A stretch of DNA of 64,000 nt, from positions 10,671,396 through 10,735,395 of the forward strand of contig JBANSL010000008.1 in the NCBI GenBank assembly GCA_037127255.1, given 5' to 3'. A program made the translations under genes and the position numbers. Positions 1 through 12,629 of the stretch are shown here, in pieces; positions within the stretch are counted from its first letter, which is position 1; every line of letters begins with the position of its first letter. Origin of the DNA: Persicaria tinctoria. Taxonomy: Eukaryota; Streptophyta; Magnoliopsida; Caryophyllales; Polygonaceae. The notes beneath the pieces are model-generated. The model saw only the letters and a program-made list of their open reading frames with translations, ran no database searches and was not told where the DNA came from.

Positions 1-242
1 TGAAACATTTGTTTACCACGCGAATTACGCAAAACCTCAGGGTTACCACGCGAAATTTCCGTATATCATATGTTATGTTGGTGTATTGTTTTAACACTCA
101 GTTACAAATCTCATTACAAATTTCTGCTTAGTGGGCCTTTTTTTTGTTTGGGTCAATCCAGCCCATTCCGGTTTGGTGGCCCGCTTCTTATGACCGTTGG
201 AGGATCTATAACCCTAGTTCTTATGTGCTCGGGTATATATAT

Positions 243-400
243 GCAGTGGCAGAGCGGGAGGGGGGGGTGCTCACCCCCTGGCTCGGAAAAAATAATAATT
301 TTTTTTTGCATTTATTTAGTATTTTTAAGATAATATAATATCTTTAAATGACTTTTGAAACAAAAGTGCTATCTAGCTTTTCTGAAGCTTCTCGGTTGCC
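243..400 (+). mobile_element. hAT-like element, truncated left part
   Basis: The start CAGTGGCAGAG, the G-rich tract and the following AT-rich stretch (ending near 'caaaagtgct') match the left part of the complete hAT element at 53346-54062. No matching right terminus is seen in the next kilobase, so this is a 5' fragment. Confidence 0.45.
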
Positions 401-467
401 CATCCAGGGGACTTCTTCTTCTCCCTTATTTGCATCTCTCTTGGTTTTCTGTATTTGAGGTTCCCGT

Positions 468-550
468 GTTACTTGTTCATGTGCTTAGCCACCATAGCCA
501 ACTTGTAATGTTACTTGTTCATGTGCTTAGCCACCATAGCCAACTTGTAA
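468..550 (+). repeat. 42-bp tandem duplication
   Basis: Two almost identical 42-bp units beginning GTTACTTGTTCATG start at 468 and 510. The unit keeps a reading frame through both copies, but the surrounding frame is short and has no recognisable protein character. Confidence 0.85.
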
Positions 551-970
551 CTCGTTTTTTTTATGCTTAGTGGAAACTGGGACCGAATCTCTCCTCTTGA
601 GATCCCACAGAGTAGGGCTTGCCCGAACTGCGTTACCAAATCGCGTGTTTTCTCTTGTTGTCTTTGTTTTTGAGTATTTTGATTTAGTTTTTAGCGAAAA
701 ACGAACATCAGTGCTGAAGATGGTGCACATTAGAGTGTGTGGATGGCGATGACGAGGATGAGCACGCGTGGTGGTTAGGGTTCAGAGATGGAGTGTGATA
801 GGGTTTCGGTGTGGTGTTGAGGTTATGTAGCCGAAAGGTGTACGTACGTTTAGGATTTTGGACACAAGAGAACTTAGATCACAATTGCTTGAACACAAGA
901 ACGTTTTTGGATTGATACATCATACACTTTTTAGCAGTTCTTACTTAGTACGTACAATTGATACTTAATA

Positions 971-1207
971 CTCTCTCCGTTCAACAAAACTTGACGTTTT
1001 ACTATTCATGCACGCTTTTTTAGGAGCTAAAAACTATATAAAATATCGACTTTTTAAATAATTTTTTTTAACAATTTCGTAGTTATTATTAATAAGTACA
1101 AACTTGTTAAAAAAAATTTTTAAAAAAATGAATATTTTATATAGTTTTTATCATTTTAAAAAAGCGTGCGTGAATAGTAAACGACAAGTTTTGTTGAACG
1201 GAGGGAG
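971..1207. mobile_element. Stowaway-type MITE
   Basis: A 237-bp element has terminal inverted repeats, CTCTCTCCGTTC at the left and GAACGGAGGGAG at the right, flanked by TA on both sides (969-970 and 1208-1209). The short length, A+T-rich centre and TA duplication are typical of Tc1/mariner-derived Stowaway MITEs. Confidence 0.85.
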
Positions 1208-1489
1208 TATAAATGTTAATGTTAACTATATATTCTTCTTATGGCCTTATTATGAATAAGGCAATGTGATTGGTTGAACTTTTCCGTTGATTTCCATTGG
1301 GTAGATTGAAATATGAACAAAGCAAGGTGGAGTACGTTGCACTGCTGGTGCCAATAGATTTCGTTTCCTTGTGCAGATTTGCTTTTCAATTGTGCTTCGC
1401 ATTGCACGCTTTTTTCATATAGGTTAGGGAGTATATTCTTTGAAAAGATATGTGTTTTTCCCCTAGGAAGATTATCCTGGCAAAGTAGC

Positions 1490-1698
1490 ACTGTTCTAAA
1501 AAAATCATTCAAGAACCGCCTAGATCTTCATCTAAATCCTTAAACTAGCCTCGCAGTCAAGGCCATCAAAATCCGCCTAGACTGCAAAGACCCGCCATGA
1601 AATCTGTCTAGACTCAACTTATACCCCGCCTAGATGACCCTACATTACCAGTTACCACCAAGCACCCGCCAAACGTTTTTTAGAAAATTGTAAAACAG
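1490..1698. mobile_element. MITE-like relic with CCGCC-rich arms
   Basis: The ends 'actgttctaaaaaa' and 'ttttttagaaaattg' are inverted copies. The right arm (CACCCGCCAAACG) matches 33315-33345 (CATCCGCCAAGCG), so a diverged dispersed family is present twice. No clean target duplication was found. Confidence 0.4.
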
Positions 1699-3034
1699 AG
1701 TCTAAATAGTGGCAGGCTTAACCATTGAACCGCTAAAGATATTTGTATTTTTTCTTTCAATTTTTTATTCTTATATTTTTTTCATGTTCGCCTTGGATAG
1801 TTGGATCCACCACTCTCTATATAGTATCTTATATCTCATCCTTACTCAAATAAAAACTTTGTCTTGTTATCAGACGAAACTCATCTTACCGTTAGACACG
1901 CCCTTATATATTTTCTTGTTGGGTAGATCCAGTCATGTTTATTTCCCTTTTTTGATTCAATAAGAACAAGTATACTCAACTGATCCGACCAAAAATAAAA
2001 ATACTTATATTTTTTAATACAAGATAAGAGTTTGGGTGTTGTCAAACCTTACCGACCCACCACCTAAGAGCGTCCTTTCAGACGAGAATCTGGATCTCAG
2101 GATGAGACACGGGAGGGTCTTAGTCGAGGATAAGACTCAAGTGTGTCATTTTATCCACAACTAGATTAATCTCCCTGAAAACATGGACACAGGAAACCAC
2201 AAGGAACTCCTAATCAAAGCAGCTTCCGAGATTCGACCATGATGACCTTGATCTTCCAATGAGAACTCCTGACTTCATTGATAGCATTTATATAACTGCT
2301 AGACAATCACCTTCGACTTCGAGCCTCAAAATCCTGAGCTGGCAGCCGAGCTGCAACCAAATCCTGGTGAAAAGTCAAAGGCTCCGACTTGAGAACGGAC
2401 ATGCATCTCCCCGCAGTGCGAACCTTGACTAAAATGCATTCAAAGGGGAAGAGGTGACTACAAATACTTATCTAAAATGCATTACATATATGTACGTGTA
2501 TCTGGCAAATTATTATCCATAATTTAACTAATCTCAAACTCAAACACTATCTGCTTAGTTAAACACTCAAAAAACTACTAATGCTTTTTTGATGCGAATT
2601 GAAACTTCTACCAATTTCATTCAAAGGGGAAAGAGGTGACTACAAATTTTTTGAAGTCCATGTGTATTGCTTTCAATAATAGAAGTGAAGCTACTTACAT
2701 GTTTGTAGTAATAAAATTGAGTTGCTTCTATACATTATGTTTGTTTCTTGTTATGCAAATGAGGATACAAACATATACCAAAATATATTCAAATTGTCTT
2801 CCTATCTACTCGAGTACAATCTATTTCATTCAAACAAAATCTCCCTATGCTTGACAAAATACCCACAATAAAGTACAACATATCCTTAAGTTTGGCCAAT
2901 ACATTTGTCCCTTTACATGAATCATGAGCAACAAAAAGCATCCCCCTTACCTACTAAAAAATGACCTTATTTCAATCAATTTGAAACATCCTCTTTAGAG
3001 TCCAAAATAACCTCATAATTATTAGTCCTTAGTA
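1699..3034. other. Non-coding, AT-rich stretch
   Basis: No gene is recognised. The only structure is a direct repeat of about 28 bp beginning CATTCAAAGGGG at about 2438 and about 2617, roughly 180 bp apart. Confidence 0.5.
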
Positions 3035-3174
3035 CTCAATCTTTTGACTATTTACACATTTTTTTTTAAAAAGTATGAAATTATAAATAATTTTTTAAAA
3101 AAAAATTGATAATTTATAATTTTTATCATCTTAAAATGTGTACGTAAATAATAACAATATTGAATTTAGGGAGT
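3035..3174. mobile_element. Degraded Stowaway MITE
   Basis: The left end CTCAATCTTTTGACTATTTAC and right end ATTGAATTTAGGGAGT are diverged inverted copies, with TA on both flanks (3033-3034, 3175-3176). The centre is A/T homopolymer-rich. Confidence 0.55.
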
Positions 3175-3889
3175 TACATCTTTCTAATTCGAAATGATTG
3201 GATTTCTATTTTCATGCCAAAACCCGATCTGACTCATACTCGACTTATAAACGTGGATTTTGGTGCAATTGCTACGTATATAATTTAACATTTCCAATTG
3301 CTATGTATATAAAATACATATTACTATTATAATTATATTAATTATTTTTTCAATAACATGAACTAGTATTAGCGTAATATAATAATTTATCTTTAGGAAC
3401 TATGAAAATAGTCATTAAAAAAATCCGTGTTTACTTTTAAATAGTTTCTTTACTATTTATGTGTATACATATATATGTTTTTTATGGATGATAAAAATAT
3501 TATATAATTTTTTTTTAAAAAAAAATTATACTTTTTTTTAGCAATAAATAATTTTATACTAACTAGTAATAAATACTACTAGCATGTTAAATTATTTAAA
3601 AAATAATAATTTTTTTATATTTTATATATCTTTACCACTCTTAAATATATAATATGCATGAAGAGTAAAATAATATTTTTTTAAAAAATTGAAGGAGTGA
3701 CATTTTTTGGCCCATTGAATTAACTTGAACCCGCTAAATATGAGTCCAAATTGAGTATTTCATGACGACATGACTTATAAGTTATAACCCGACTCGTATA
3801 AATTTGTAATTGATCCAAACCCGAGACGAGTGATTGAACTGATGGACTCGCCGGGCCTATTTGACGGGTCTAACTCCATAATACTATCC
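3175..3889. other. Intergenic, very AT-rich
   Basis: Long poly-A/T runs and no open frame of interest. Nothing further is recognised. Confidence 0.5.
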
Positions 3890-4753
3890 CAGTGCCGGCC
3901 CAAAGGGCGGGGCAGGGTGGGCGACCGCCCAGGGCCCGTTTTCGGTTGGGGCCCAATAAAAATATATGTTATATATATTTAAAAAATATAATAAAATACG
4001 AGTTTGACTCAATGGTTCGAAAAAAATCTTAACAAAACTTGGATTCCTAGATATGTAGAGTCCAAATCTCTCTATTTGCATTTTTTTATGTTTTTATAGA
4101 GAGGCCTCGTATCCATTAAATTTTACATTTTTTTTATGTTTTTATAGAGGAGCATATATTCATTTAATTTAGACATAATTCTTTGTATTTTTACCTTTTC
4201 AATACAATATTAGACATTTTTTTATGTGACAAATAAAGCTCTATAGTTTACATGTATAACTCTTTCTATTTTATTTGAGAAAAATGTATTGTTTTTATTT
4301 CTTCATATATGCTCGATGTATCTAATTTTTCCTTTTATTTTTGTTTATAAAAAAAATCCCCTTTTTAAAATTTTTGTTTTAGTTCATATATAAGTGATGT
4401 CATAGGAGGTCACATATGTAATATCTTAGAACAAAAACTATATTCAGTATTATTAGACAATTTTTTAACACTCCTCTACATAACAACTTAAGTACTTGTG
4501 GTCATATTATACTGGATACCGAGCAAAAATAAATAGTTTTCACTACAATTATATTTTTGAATTTTTTTAATTTATATTATTTTTTTTACTCATTGACCTA
4601 CTTTTATTTTCTTAAATTTGAAAAATAATTCAAATATAAAAATAATATGAAAATTTTATAAAGTTATACACAATTTTTATTTTTTAATGTTTATCGGGCC
4701 CTTAAAATTTTAGTTCGCCCTGGGCCTATAAAATGATAGGACCGGCGGCACTG
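3890..4753. mobile_element. Non-autonomous hAT element
   Basis: The 864-bp element starts CAGTGCCGGCCC and ends GGACCGGCGGCACTG, which are inverted copies. It is flanked by 8-bp near-identical target duplications, TACTATCC (3882-3889) and TACTAACC (4754-4761), as expected for hAT. The GC-rich ends enclose a very AT-rich core with no transposase. Confidence 0.8.
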
Positions 4754-5265
4754 TACTAACCAACCGTGCACGATAGATGAAAATGCTAGCTAGCTGACGC
4801 TGTACAGAATGTAACACGGGATGGCCGGGTTACCAGCTGCTGGCTATGGCTGTAAGGGGAGAGACGTGTAAAGATCGACTCCTCATTCCCCATGATTGAC
4901 AATAATGCCCAAAAGTGTGTTTGGTTTGGTTTGCAATTGCAGAATTGCATTGCACCTATTTAATTGATTTCTCAACATGCATCTATCCATCGAGAGATAT
5001 GAATGTGTGGGGGTATGATTCCGCCTCTGGAAACTCTTACAGCTGTGCATTTATTTCTTTATTCTGTCATCCTTGAAGGAGACACTGCTAACAATAGCTG
5101 GATTTTTACCCTTCAGTTTTTTACCACTCCTAATTCATTATATCAATTGATCATGAGACATATCAAAGTGCATGCATGTACTGACTGAATTAGATGATGT
5201 GCATAATTTTAGTGATCAATTGTTGGCCATTTTGTTAAAGTTGGTTACTAGTACTAGCTAGTTAA
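4754..5265. other. Intergenic
   Basis: No gene, RNA or repeat family is recognised beyond the flanking target duplications. Confidence 0.5.
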
Positions 5266-5274
5266 TTGTATATA

Positions 5275-6156
5275 GGCCAAATTGCAGAAAACCACCCTTT
5301 AAATATGCTGTTTTGCGTGAAACCACCCCTTAAAACGAAAATTCCAGAAAACCACCCTTTAAAACCGTTTTGTTTGCAAAGTCACACCCATCACCCAATT
5401 TTCGTTAATTAAATGTTAAAGTGTGTGGAAATTTAATTATACCCCTTATTATTATTATTATTTTACTCATTTTAATTGATATTAGTTGATATTTAACTTT
5501 TAACATGTTTTTCAAAAGCAAAAAACACTACAAATATAAAAAAATGTTTTTTTAAATAATTTCATACTTACAAAAAAACTCTATAAAAAATCGATGCGTA
5601 ATTTATGTTTTATACATATAAAAAAATGTGTAATACTAGGGCTACTTGAAGAATTTTTTTTTTTAAAATACTGTTTCATATCGTTTTTATTATTCTAAAA
5701 ATGTATGTGGAATAGTGAACCTATTTTTAGAATAATAAAAACTATATAACATATCATTTTTAAAAAAATTATTTTCTTTGAGTAGCCCTTTAGTAATATA
5801 CACTTTTTAAAATATACTCCGTATAAAACATCAATCATATCTATTTTTTATAGAGTGTTTTTACTGATAATTATGAAATTATATTTCAAAAAATGATATT
5901 TTATTAAAAAAATTACTTTTGAAAAACATGTTAAAAGTTAAATATCAACTAATATTAATTGAAATGAGTAAAATAATAATAATAAGGGGTATAATTAAAT
6001 TTCCACACACTTTAACATTTAATTAACGAAAAATGGGTGATGGGTGTGACTTTGCAAACAAAAAGGGTTTAAAGGGTGGTTTTCTGGAATTTTCATTTTA
6101 AGGGGTGGTTTCACGCAAAACAGCATATTTAAAGGGTGGTTTTCTGCAATTTGGCC
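5275..6156. mobile_element. Mutator-like foldback element, copy 1
   Basis: This is an 882-bp, nearly self-complementary unit. The left arm begins GGCCAAATTGCAGAAAACC and the right arm ends with its complement. The 9-bp target duplication TTGTATATA (5266-5274 and 6157-6165) points to a Mutator-like origin. Within each arm a CACCC-containing motif recurs three times. No transposase is present. Copy 2 lies at 23666-24573. Confidence 0.9.
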
Positions 6157-6390
6157 TTGTATATAATGTGGGAGAATATGATGTGGGATAGTATCTCACA
6201 TGTAGTGAATCCAAACTTTGTAAATAAGTGAGTGAGCTAATCCTTCTAACCCCAATTGTTTTTAGGATTGAAGTCGAGTATATATGGTCTAGCTTTGACA
6301 TCCTCTCAATTCCTTAATGACTTGGAACATGATATATTGGAATCATTGTTATTGTCAATATATCTGTCTCATTATATGTTAACAAATTAG

Positions 6391-6597
6391 GAGTAAGGGG
6401 GTGGGAAGGAGGTTCCGGATTCGATCCCTGTCTCCACCCATTTTCTTGGGATTTTCATCCAAGGTTTGTCTTGCTCCCTACCAGTTGGTCGAGCCGATCG
6501 ACGCAAGCCAGTTTACCTGGTACGTGGCTCTTGCCGAATGGGTCACGTGCTCGGTAAGGTGGGTTCCTCGTCATAAAAAAAAAAAAAAAAAAAAAAG
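6391..6597 (+). mobile_element. SINE family B, tRNA-like head, poly(A) tail
   Basis: A B-box-like GGATTCGATCCC is followed by a conserved body with ACCTGGTACGTGGCTCTTG. The unit ends GTGGGTTCCTCGTCAT and then a run of about 22 A. Related copies are at 28200-28375, 29545-29680 and, in reverse, 49372-49490. Confidence 0.7.
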
Positions 6598-6814
6598 GGA
6601 TAGTGACTCAAATAGCTTATTGCTTGACTTCTATCTCAATGTAAAAAAAAAATGTATAGTATTTGTCCTATTATATCAACACATTGTGATTGTGAAGTAG
6701 GGTTATTCCTTAATTTATTAAAAGTAGATAAAAATATTAAACAAAGTTGGAGGAAAACAATTCAATACTCCCTGGATTCTACAGCAATATACAATCTAAT
6801 GAATGATATATATA

Positions 6815-7382
6815 TCAACACATGAATAAAAGAGGTTCATGTTGAGGATAAGTAGTGCACTTGTCCATTATCTTATCTTGGATGCAAACTATCTCTTCAA
6901 GTTTAGCCTTGTTTTGGGCTTCCTTTAGACTCGAATTGGAAGAGTTTGTGAGCTCTCTTGCTCTCTCCGCTAGCGCATTCCAATCCGTTGTTAGGAGCAC
7001 AGCCATCATGAGGGCTGCACAAGTCGCCTGAGCCGCTAAGAGACCGAACCACAGCCCGGTAAACCCCATCTTAAAGCCGAGGAAGATAGCGACGGGCATC
7101 CCCACCAAGTAAAATGACCCCAAATTGATGTTGGCCCCTATGGTAGGGCGAGCACTCCCTCTTAGTACCCCACACCCAGTTGTCTGTGGGCAGTTCCCCA
7201 GCTCACATAAGCCTGCGATCGGCAATGCCGCCGCTGTCAACTTCAGTATCTCCTCATCTCTTGTGAACAGCCTCCCCCATTGCTCCCTCATCATTGTGGT
7301 GGCCACCATTGCTCCCATCCCCAATCCTACCCCGCACACAATCGATACCTATTTCCAAACAAATACGAACAAAACTCAAGAT

Positions 7383-7432
<50 letters not shown>

Positions 7433-8595
7433 ATAGAAGAGAAAAATACTTCAAATATCAAACAATTTCAATGAATCACTAATAAATATACCATCATTGA
7501 AGTCCTGGCCTTGGCTGGCCGGTTAGCCCCAAGCTCGTTCCCGACCCTCGTTGAAACACCAAGGCTCAAGGACGATGGGAATACGTAGATGAGAGAGGTT
7601 GTTTGGATGAGTATCCCCATGGAAGCAATGGTGGCTTGAGGGTTAGCCAAGAGACCACAAAGCATTATCATGAGCTCATACCACCACCACTCTAGGCATA
7701 CAGAAATGCAGGTTGGGACGGCAAAAGAGAGCAAAGAACACCATCCCTTAAGGCAATCCATGCTCGGGGCAACCCATGAGTCCTTGTACACACCAGAGAT
7801 GAAGACGAAGGAGGAGAGGAAGAGACAGAGATTAAGGTTAGTCAACACCGTAGCCATTGCCACCCCTGCAATCCCAAGCTTGAGGTGGACCACAAGGAGG
7901 TAACTCAAAGGCACATGGAGGATGGTTGTCATGGCGGTGCAATAAGTCAATGGCATTGTGATCCCTTGAGCCCTGAGGTAGATTCTGAGAGGATGGATCA
8001 ATGAGAGGAAGAAGAGGTCAGGGATGGAGTAGAGGATGAACACATGAGCTACCGAGGAGATTCGTTCATCTTGGCCACACCATGAGAGGATTTGCTTCAT
8101 GTTGAGCCATAGAAAGGAGATGGGTATGGAAGCTGAGAGCAGGAGGAGGACGGTCCTTTGAAGGGTTAGGCCTAAAAGCTTCATTTGTCTAGCACCATAA
8201 GCCTGCCCACATATGGGTTCCATCCCCATGGCCAGGCCTGAGATTACCGAGTATCCTGTGATGTTGGCGAATCCAATGGATAGGGATCCACCTGCGAGTT
8301 CCAGCTCACCGAGGTAGCCAAGGAAGAGCATGGAGATCATAGATCTTGAGTACAAAAGGAGACCCGTTATGGCCGTTGGACCAGATATTTTCCCTATTGC
8401 TTTGATCTCCTCAAAAGCCTGCAATAACATACCTAAAAAACTCAATATTTTTCAACTTTAACCCGTTTATAAACATACCAGATGTTAAGGCTTTTTAGTT
8501 CTTACCTCCGCGATGGTCGGCCATCTATGGAGATCGGATTCATGAGGATCCATGTTGTGATTAAGAGGGGAGAAGAGGTCAGTTGAGCTATGCAT
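6815..8595 (-). CDS. MATE / DETOXIFICATION family transporter (3 exons, 516 aa)
   Basis: Exons on the minus strand are 8595-8506, 8418-7492 and 7348-6815, joined by GT-AG introns in phase 0, giving 516 residues, normal for plant MATE proteins. The product is an integral membrane antiporter of about 12 helices that exports organic compounds, usually against H+. Visible family signatures are GMEPICGQAYGA (about 95-106), CLEWWWYELM (about 271-280), RVGNELGANRP after that, and GNCPQTTGCGVLRG in exon 3. The wording of these motifs resembles the plant DTX48-56 branch; that placement is from memory. The start at 8595 is the first ATG whose frame splices into the domain; a second in-frame ATG lies 14 codons later. 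Intron 2 holds a (TA)n microsatellite. The substrate cannot be read from sequence. No frameshift is seen, so the gene looks intact. Confidence 0.92.
7384..7426. repeat. (TA)n microsatellite in MATE intron 2
   Basis: About 21 uninterrupted TA units lie within the intron between exons 2 and 3 of the MATE gene. Confidence 0.95.
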
Positions 8596-8790
8596 TTTCT
8601 TACCTCCAAGGGTGAGGAGTAGCAAAAATATATATGAACACTTAGAGATATAAGATATTCCTTCTTTTTTTTTCTCTATAAGATATATTTGTTTTGGGAG
8701 TGGTATTTGGTTTGTAGTGATATGATTTGGTTTGATGAATTTATTAGGAGTGGAGTGGAGTGTGGAGTGGAGTTGAGGAGGCAGCAATGA

Positions 8791-8797
8791 CTTTATA
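8791..8797 (-). promoter_or_regulatory. Candidate TATA box of the MATE gene
   Basis: TATAAAG on the minus strand lies about 200 bp upstream of the start codon at 8595 and is followed by a pyrimidine-rich patch (CTCCACTCC repeats). Spacing suits a 5' leader of about 170 nt. Transcript data are lacking. Confidence 0.4.
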
Positions 8798-9997
8798 GAG
8801 TTTGGCTCCGGTGGGGAATTGGGGTGCACGTCAACAATTTGAATGGTGCCTGTGGGGCCTACCTCTTCCCATACAACGTGGTAAGATAGCTTCCTACGGC
8901 GGCCGTCCCACTAGAACTAGAAGTCGCATTAGCTAATTTAGGGTGTGTTTGGCATCTTAAATACTACTTCCATCTCAAATTTTAAATTAATTTATTTCAC
9001 ACAAGTTAAAAAAACTATTAAAAAATTATCGATTTTTCTTATAATTTCATACATATTACTAATAAAGTAAAATTACTCTAAAAAAATATTTTTAAACCCT
9101 AATTAAAAAAAAAGTTGATACTTTTTTTGGTAAAAAAAAGTTGATACTTTATATATATAGCTTTTAATTCATTAAAAAAAAATATCAAAAAGTAAAAAAA
9201 AAAAACAACATATATTTTGATACAAAAGTAAAAGCGGCCGTCTAGAAATGTCTAGTTGCCCACCTAATTCTAGGCGGAGGGGACGTCACTTATCTAGGTG
9301 CAATTTTTATAAATGTGCAAAGAATCCAATGATAGTATATTCTAGTTAAAATATGTTAAATGCTATCTTAAAAATTGTTTCCGACACATTAATATAATCA
9401 GCGACGGAGTTGTGGCATGGGGGTGGCTTGAGTCCCTCTATGGTCCGAAAGAAAAATATGGAAAAAAAAATATTTTATAATTTTAATTAATTTTATAAAT
9501 AATAAAGTACGAAAGAAATAATAATATAAAGTGAGTATTTATATCATAGATTCAAACCCCTTTTTTTCTACCCAAATAAAAAAACTTTTGGCTCTATTTT
9601 CATTTTTTTTAACTAACAATGACTATTTAAATTATTGTATAATTTTTTTTATAAAAAATCTATTTATATTTTCAAAAAGTTCTCACTCATATATATGTAA
9701 AATAAAATTTTCCTAAAAAATAATCCGAGTCATCTAAAATTAGTTCTGATTTCACCATGTCTCTTAAAGTGTGGATCCCTTAAAATAGTAGGGGATTGTA
9801 GATGGATATTGGAGCATAATTAAGTGAGTGGGTTCAGTATCAACAAAAAATAAAGAATCAGCCGACGTAAAAGGAAGGGTATTAGTCGTGGTTGTTTGAG
9901 ATTGGGGTACATACGTGGAAGAGGATAATGTAATGATAAGGTTAGTGATTTTACGACGATGTAATTGCAGTAACAAAATTAAATTGAAAAGTTAATA
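8798..9997. other. Intergenic with weak transposon relics
   Basis: AT-rich. A one-ended Stowaway-like motif is near 8966. A possible decayed hAT end (CAGCGACGGAG) is at 9401, with no secure partner or target duplication. No gene is seen. Confidence 0.4.
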
Positions 9998-10175
9998 CCA
10001 ATCACAAGTTGGTGTAGTGGTTATGGGGCTACATCCCATGCCTCGAGGTTCGAAGTTCGAATCCCCGTGGAAACATGGAGACACTTGTGAGTGGAGGATC
10101 AACCCCTTAATGGGCCTACAGTAACCCGATCCAGATGTAGAGTGGACTTAGCCCACTTGAACTGGAAAAGATAAA
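9998..10175 (+). mobile_element. SINE family A, tRNA-derived
   Basis: The A-box-like TGGTGTAGTGG and B-box GGTTCGAAGTTCGAATCC give a clear RNA polymerase III promoter head. It is followed by an unrelated body and an A-rich tail. A second copy lies in reverse at 54436-54628. Confidence 0.8.
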
Positions 10176-10224
10176 AAAAATAAAATAAATAAATTAATTT
10201 AGGTCTCTACTTTTGAAGCATATA

Positions 10225-10717
10225 CTCCCTCCGTTCGGCAAAACTTGTCGTTTACTATTCATGCACGCTTTTTTAGAACGATAAAAACTACTCCCTCTGT
10301 TCGGCAAAACTTGTCATTTTAACTCTTCACACAACTTTTAATAAAACTAATAATTACACTTCTTTTTTACTAATTTACCCTTAATTATTACTCTACTTTT
10401 TACTTTATAAAAAATTACAACTCACAACACATCAATCAAATCAAGGGCATTTTAGTAAAGTATAAGCAAAAATACCTAAAATGACAAGTTTTCCTGAACA
10501 AAAACAAAACTCTAAAACGACAAGTTTTGCCGAACGGAGGGAGTATATAAAATATTCGTTTTTTTATAAATTTTTTTTAACAAGTTTGTACTTATTAATA
10601 ATAACTACGAAGTTGTTAAAAAAAATTATTAAAAAAATTAGATATTTTATATAGTTTTTATCTCCTAAAAAAGCGTGCATGAATAGTAAAGTGTCAAGTT
10701 TTTCCGAACGGAGGTAG
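10225..10717. mobile_element. Stowaway MITE (outer), split by a second MITE
   Basis: The outer ends CTCCCTCCGTTCGGC and CCGAACGGAGGTAG are flanked by TA (10223-10224, 10718-10719). Internal sequence matches the MITE at 971-1207, but it is interrupted at a TA by another MITE at 10291-10543. Confidence 0.8.
10291..10543. mobile_element. Stowaway MITE nested in another Stowaway
   Basis: The ends CTCCCTCTGTTCGGC and GCCGAACGGAGGGAG are flanked by TA (10289-10290, 10544-10545), inside the outer element. The core differs from that of the outer element, so the two are different subfamilies. Confidence 0.8.
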
Positions 10718-10719
10718 TA

Positions 10720-12622
10720 GTTTTTAAAACGGATGAGGACGAATGCCCCAAAAGGAGGCAAATTTGGTGGCAATCACACGGGAATAGATGTGATTACTCA
10801 CTTAGTCAACGTGTGTTACTTAATGAGTCCTTCCTTATCCTTAACGTATGTAGCCGTTATTGTCCATCATGTGTGAACAAGCTTTGTTCACATGCTATAC
10901 TTAGCTACAACTTGTTTGCTTGCTATGTGTTCAAATGTATTTATGTATATAGAGAAACTGAACATGTACCATTCGTTTATAAATTTTTTTTATTAGGTAA
11001 AAACTCGAGATCAGATAAACCTGAACCTCGAAGGCCGATAAATCAACGGACGGATAACCGTCTAAGCAAATATCAGCTTACAAAAAAGCATATACATAAT
11101 ATACACCCTAAAATTAGTTTAGAAATGATATTTTATCGACAGTATACGTTAGACTTATTATACGTACATAATCCTGATTATCGACAGTATACGATTGACT
11201 TTGACGGATTATTGATTACATTTGATGTTACAAAACATATACACCCTAAATTTGTAAACTATCTAGGCTAGCTAGCTACCCAATGCACTCCTCTTCTTAT
11301 TCGAAGCTCTTTAATCCCCACATTTTTTTTATTAGATCTTTTTTTATTTTTCTGCAGGATGAAGACACGTTCAGTCTTTGAATTGTCCCTCTTATTCCTA
11401 TCCCTAAAAAAATAATATTCTCACAATACAAAAATCTATCCAAAAAACATAAAGGATAAGATTACAATTGAAAAATGAAATTTATGTCATGTTGATATAT
11501 GATAAATTTCGATGGGTCAATACAACGTAGGGCTAATGATCGAGTCCCATTCTAACATCAATTTGATAATAGAAGGCCGGATAAGCCCTGTAACCTTATA
11601 CACTAGGCATGAAATTAATCAATATTTCCGAAGTGTAATTCCGTTTCCTACATGTTCAACATAACACTAAAAGAACTTATATGTCGGTTACAATTTACAA
11701 ATATACCATTATGTTTGATATTAATAAATAAGTTTTAGAGTGTTTATAATGTTTTGCTTGATTTATAAATTAGTTAAAGTTTGCATAAAAAAAATTAAAA
11801 TTATATTTTTATTTGGAAAAAATATAAATAAATCTTGGAAGGAATTTACAGTTGATAAGAGCAAGGTTGAATAAATGAAATAATAAATATGAAAAGAAAT
11901 GGCTACGTGGGCGTAGTTGGATCAAGGGGTGAAGATGTGTCTCATAATGGGTGCCCTGTTCTCTCATCCTCAGGCAGGCAGAGGCAGACCTCCCTAAACG
12001 GATAATGTTATCCAAAAAACACCCCCTTCCTTTATCCCTTCCTGTCAGCCCTTTTTTCCAATTTCCTCACCTTTTTAATGCTCAAATTTTGTTATAAGGA
12101 TGTTATAATTTATTTTTTTGAATTGGATTTTTAATATTTTTTTTGGAATTTTTCTGGCTATATTCGGTAGAGATGTGAATGAGACCAAAAACATCCCACA
12201 TTGGAAAGTTGAACATATCAAGCCATACTAGCGCTAGGCTACTAGCGCTTGATTTTAGAATGGAACCTCGCTCGGCTTGTGTGTTAGGCTACTAGTGCAT
12301 GTGCGTCCGTGCACACGACCCCCAGTTATCGGTCGAGTCGGACTTTGATAATATTCACAATTCTATTACAGTATTTCTCTTCTATCTTAAAAGAATGTCC
12401 TAAGATGGATTACTAATCACGTTTAGTTCATACTAATTGCTTTTCTTTCTTTAAAAAAAAAATCAGTTCATTTCTATTAACTACTCTATCAGTTAAGATT
12501 ATCAAATATCATCTAACTCATTAGTTTCAATTATCACCGCCCGTTAATTATGTATTACCAAACCAAGCCTCAAATTCGCCAACAAAAATCTTTCTTTTTA
12601 CGTGGAGTAAAAAATATATTTT
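10720..12622. other. Intergenic, no gene recognised
   Basis: An open frame of about 150 codons at 10813-11271 starts at a non-ATG codon and has no recognisable motif. A short direct repeat (ATCGACAGTATACG) occurs at about 11137 and 11179. Nothing else is supported. Confidence 0.4.
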
Positions 12623-12629
12623 TCCTGTT

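Noticed and set aside
3884..4081. Small minus-strand frame with GPWAVAHPAPPFGPALG
   Set aside because: This is the translated terminus of a hAT element, often mis-annotated as a protein; there is no gene.
9401..9757. hAT element beginning CAGCGACGGAG
   Set aside because: A candidate right end (CTGATTTCACCATG) is weak and no 8-bp duplication was found.
9998..10090. Possible tRNA gene
   Set aside because: A- and B-boxes are present, but the acceptor and anticodon stems do not form and the unit continues into a SINE body with a second copy at 54436-54628.
10813..11271. 152-codon open frame
   Set aside because: Starts at a TTG codon, no domain or splice context, composition typical of AT-rich non-coding DNA.
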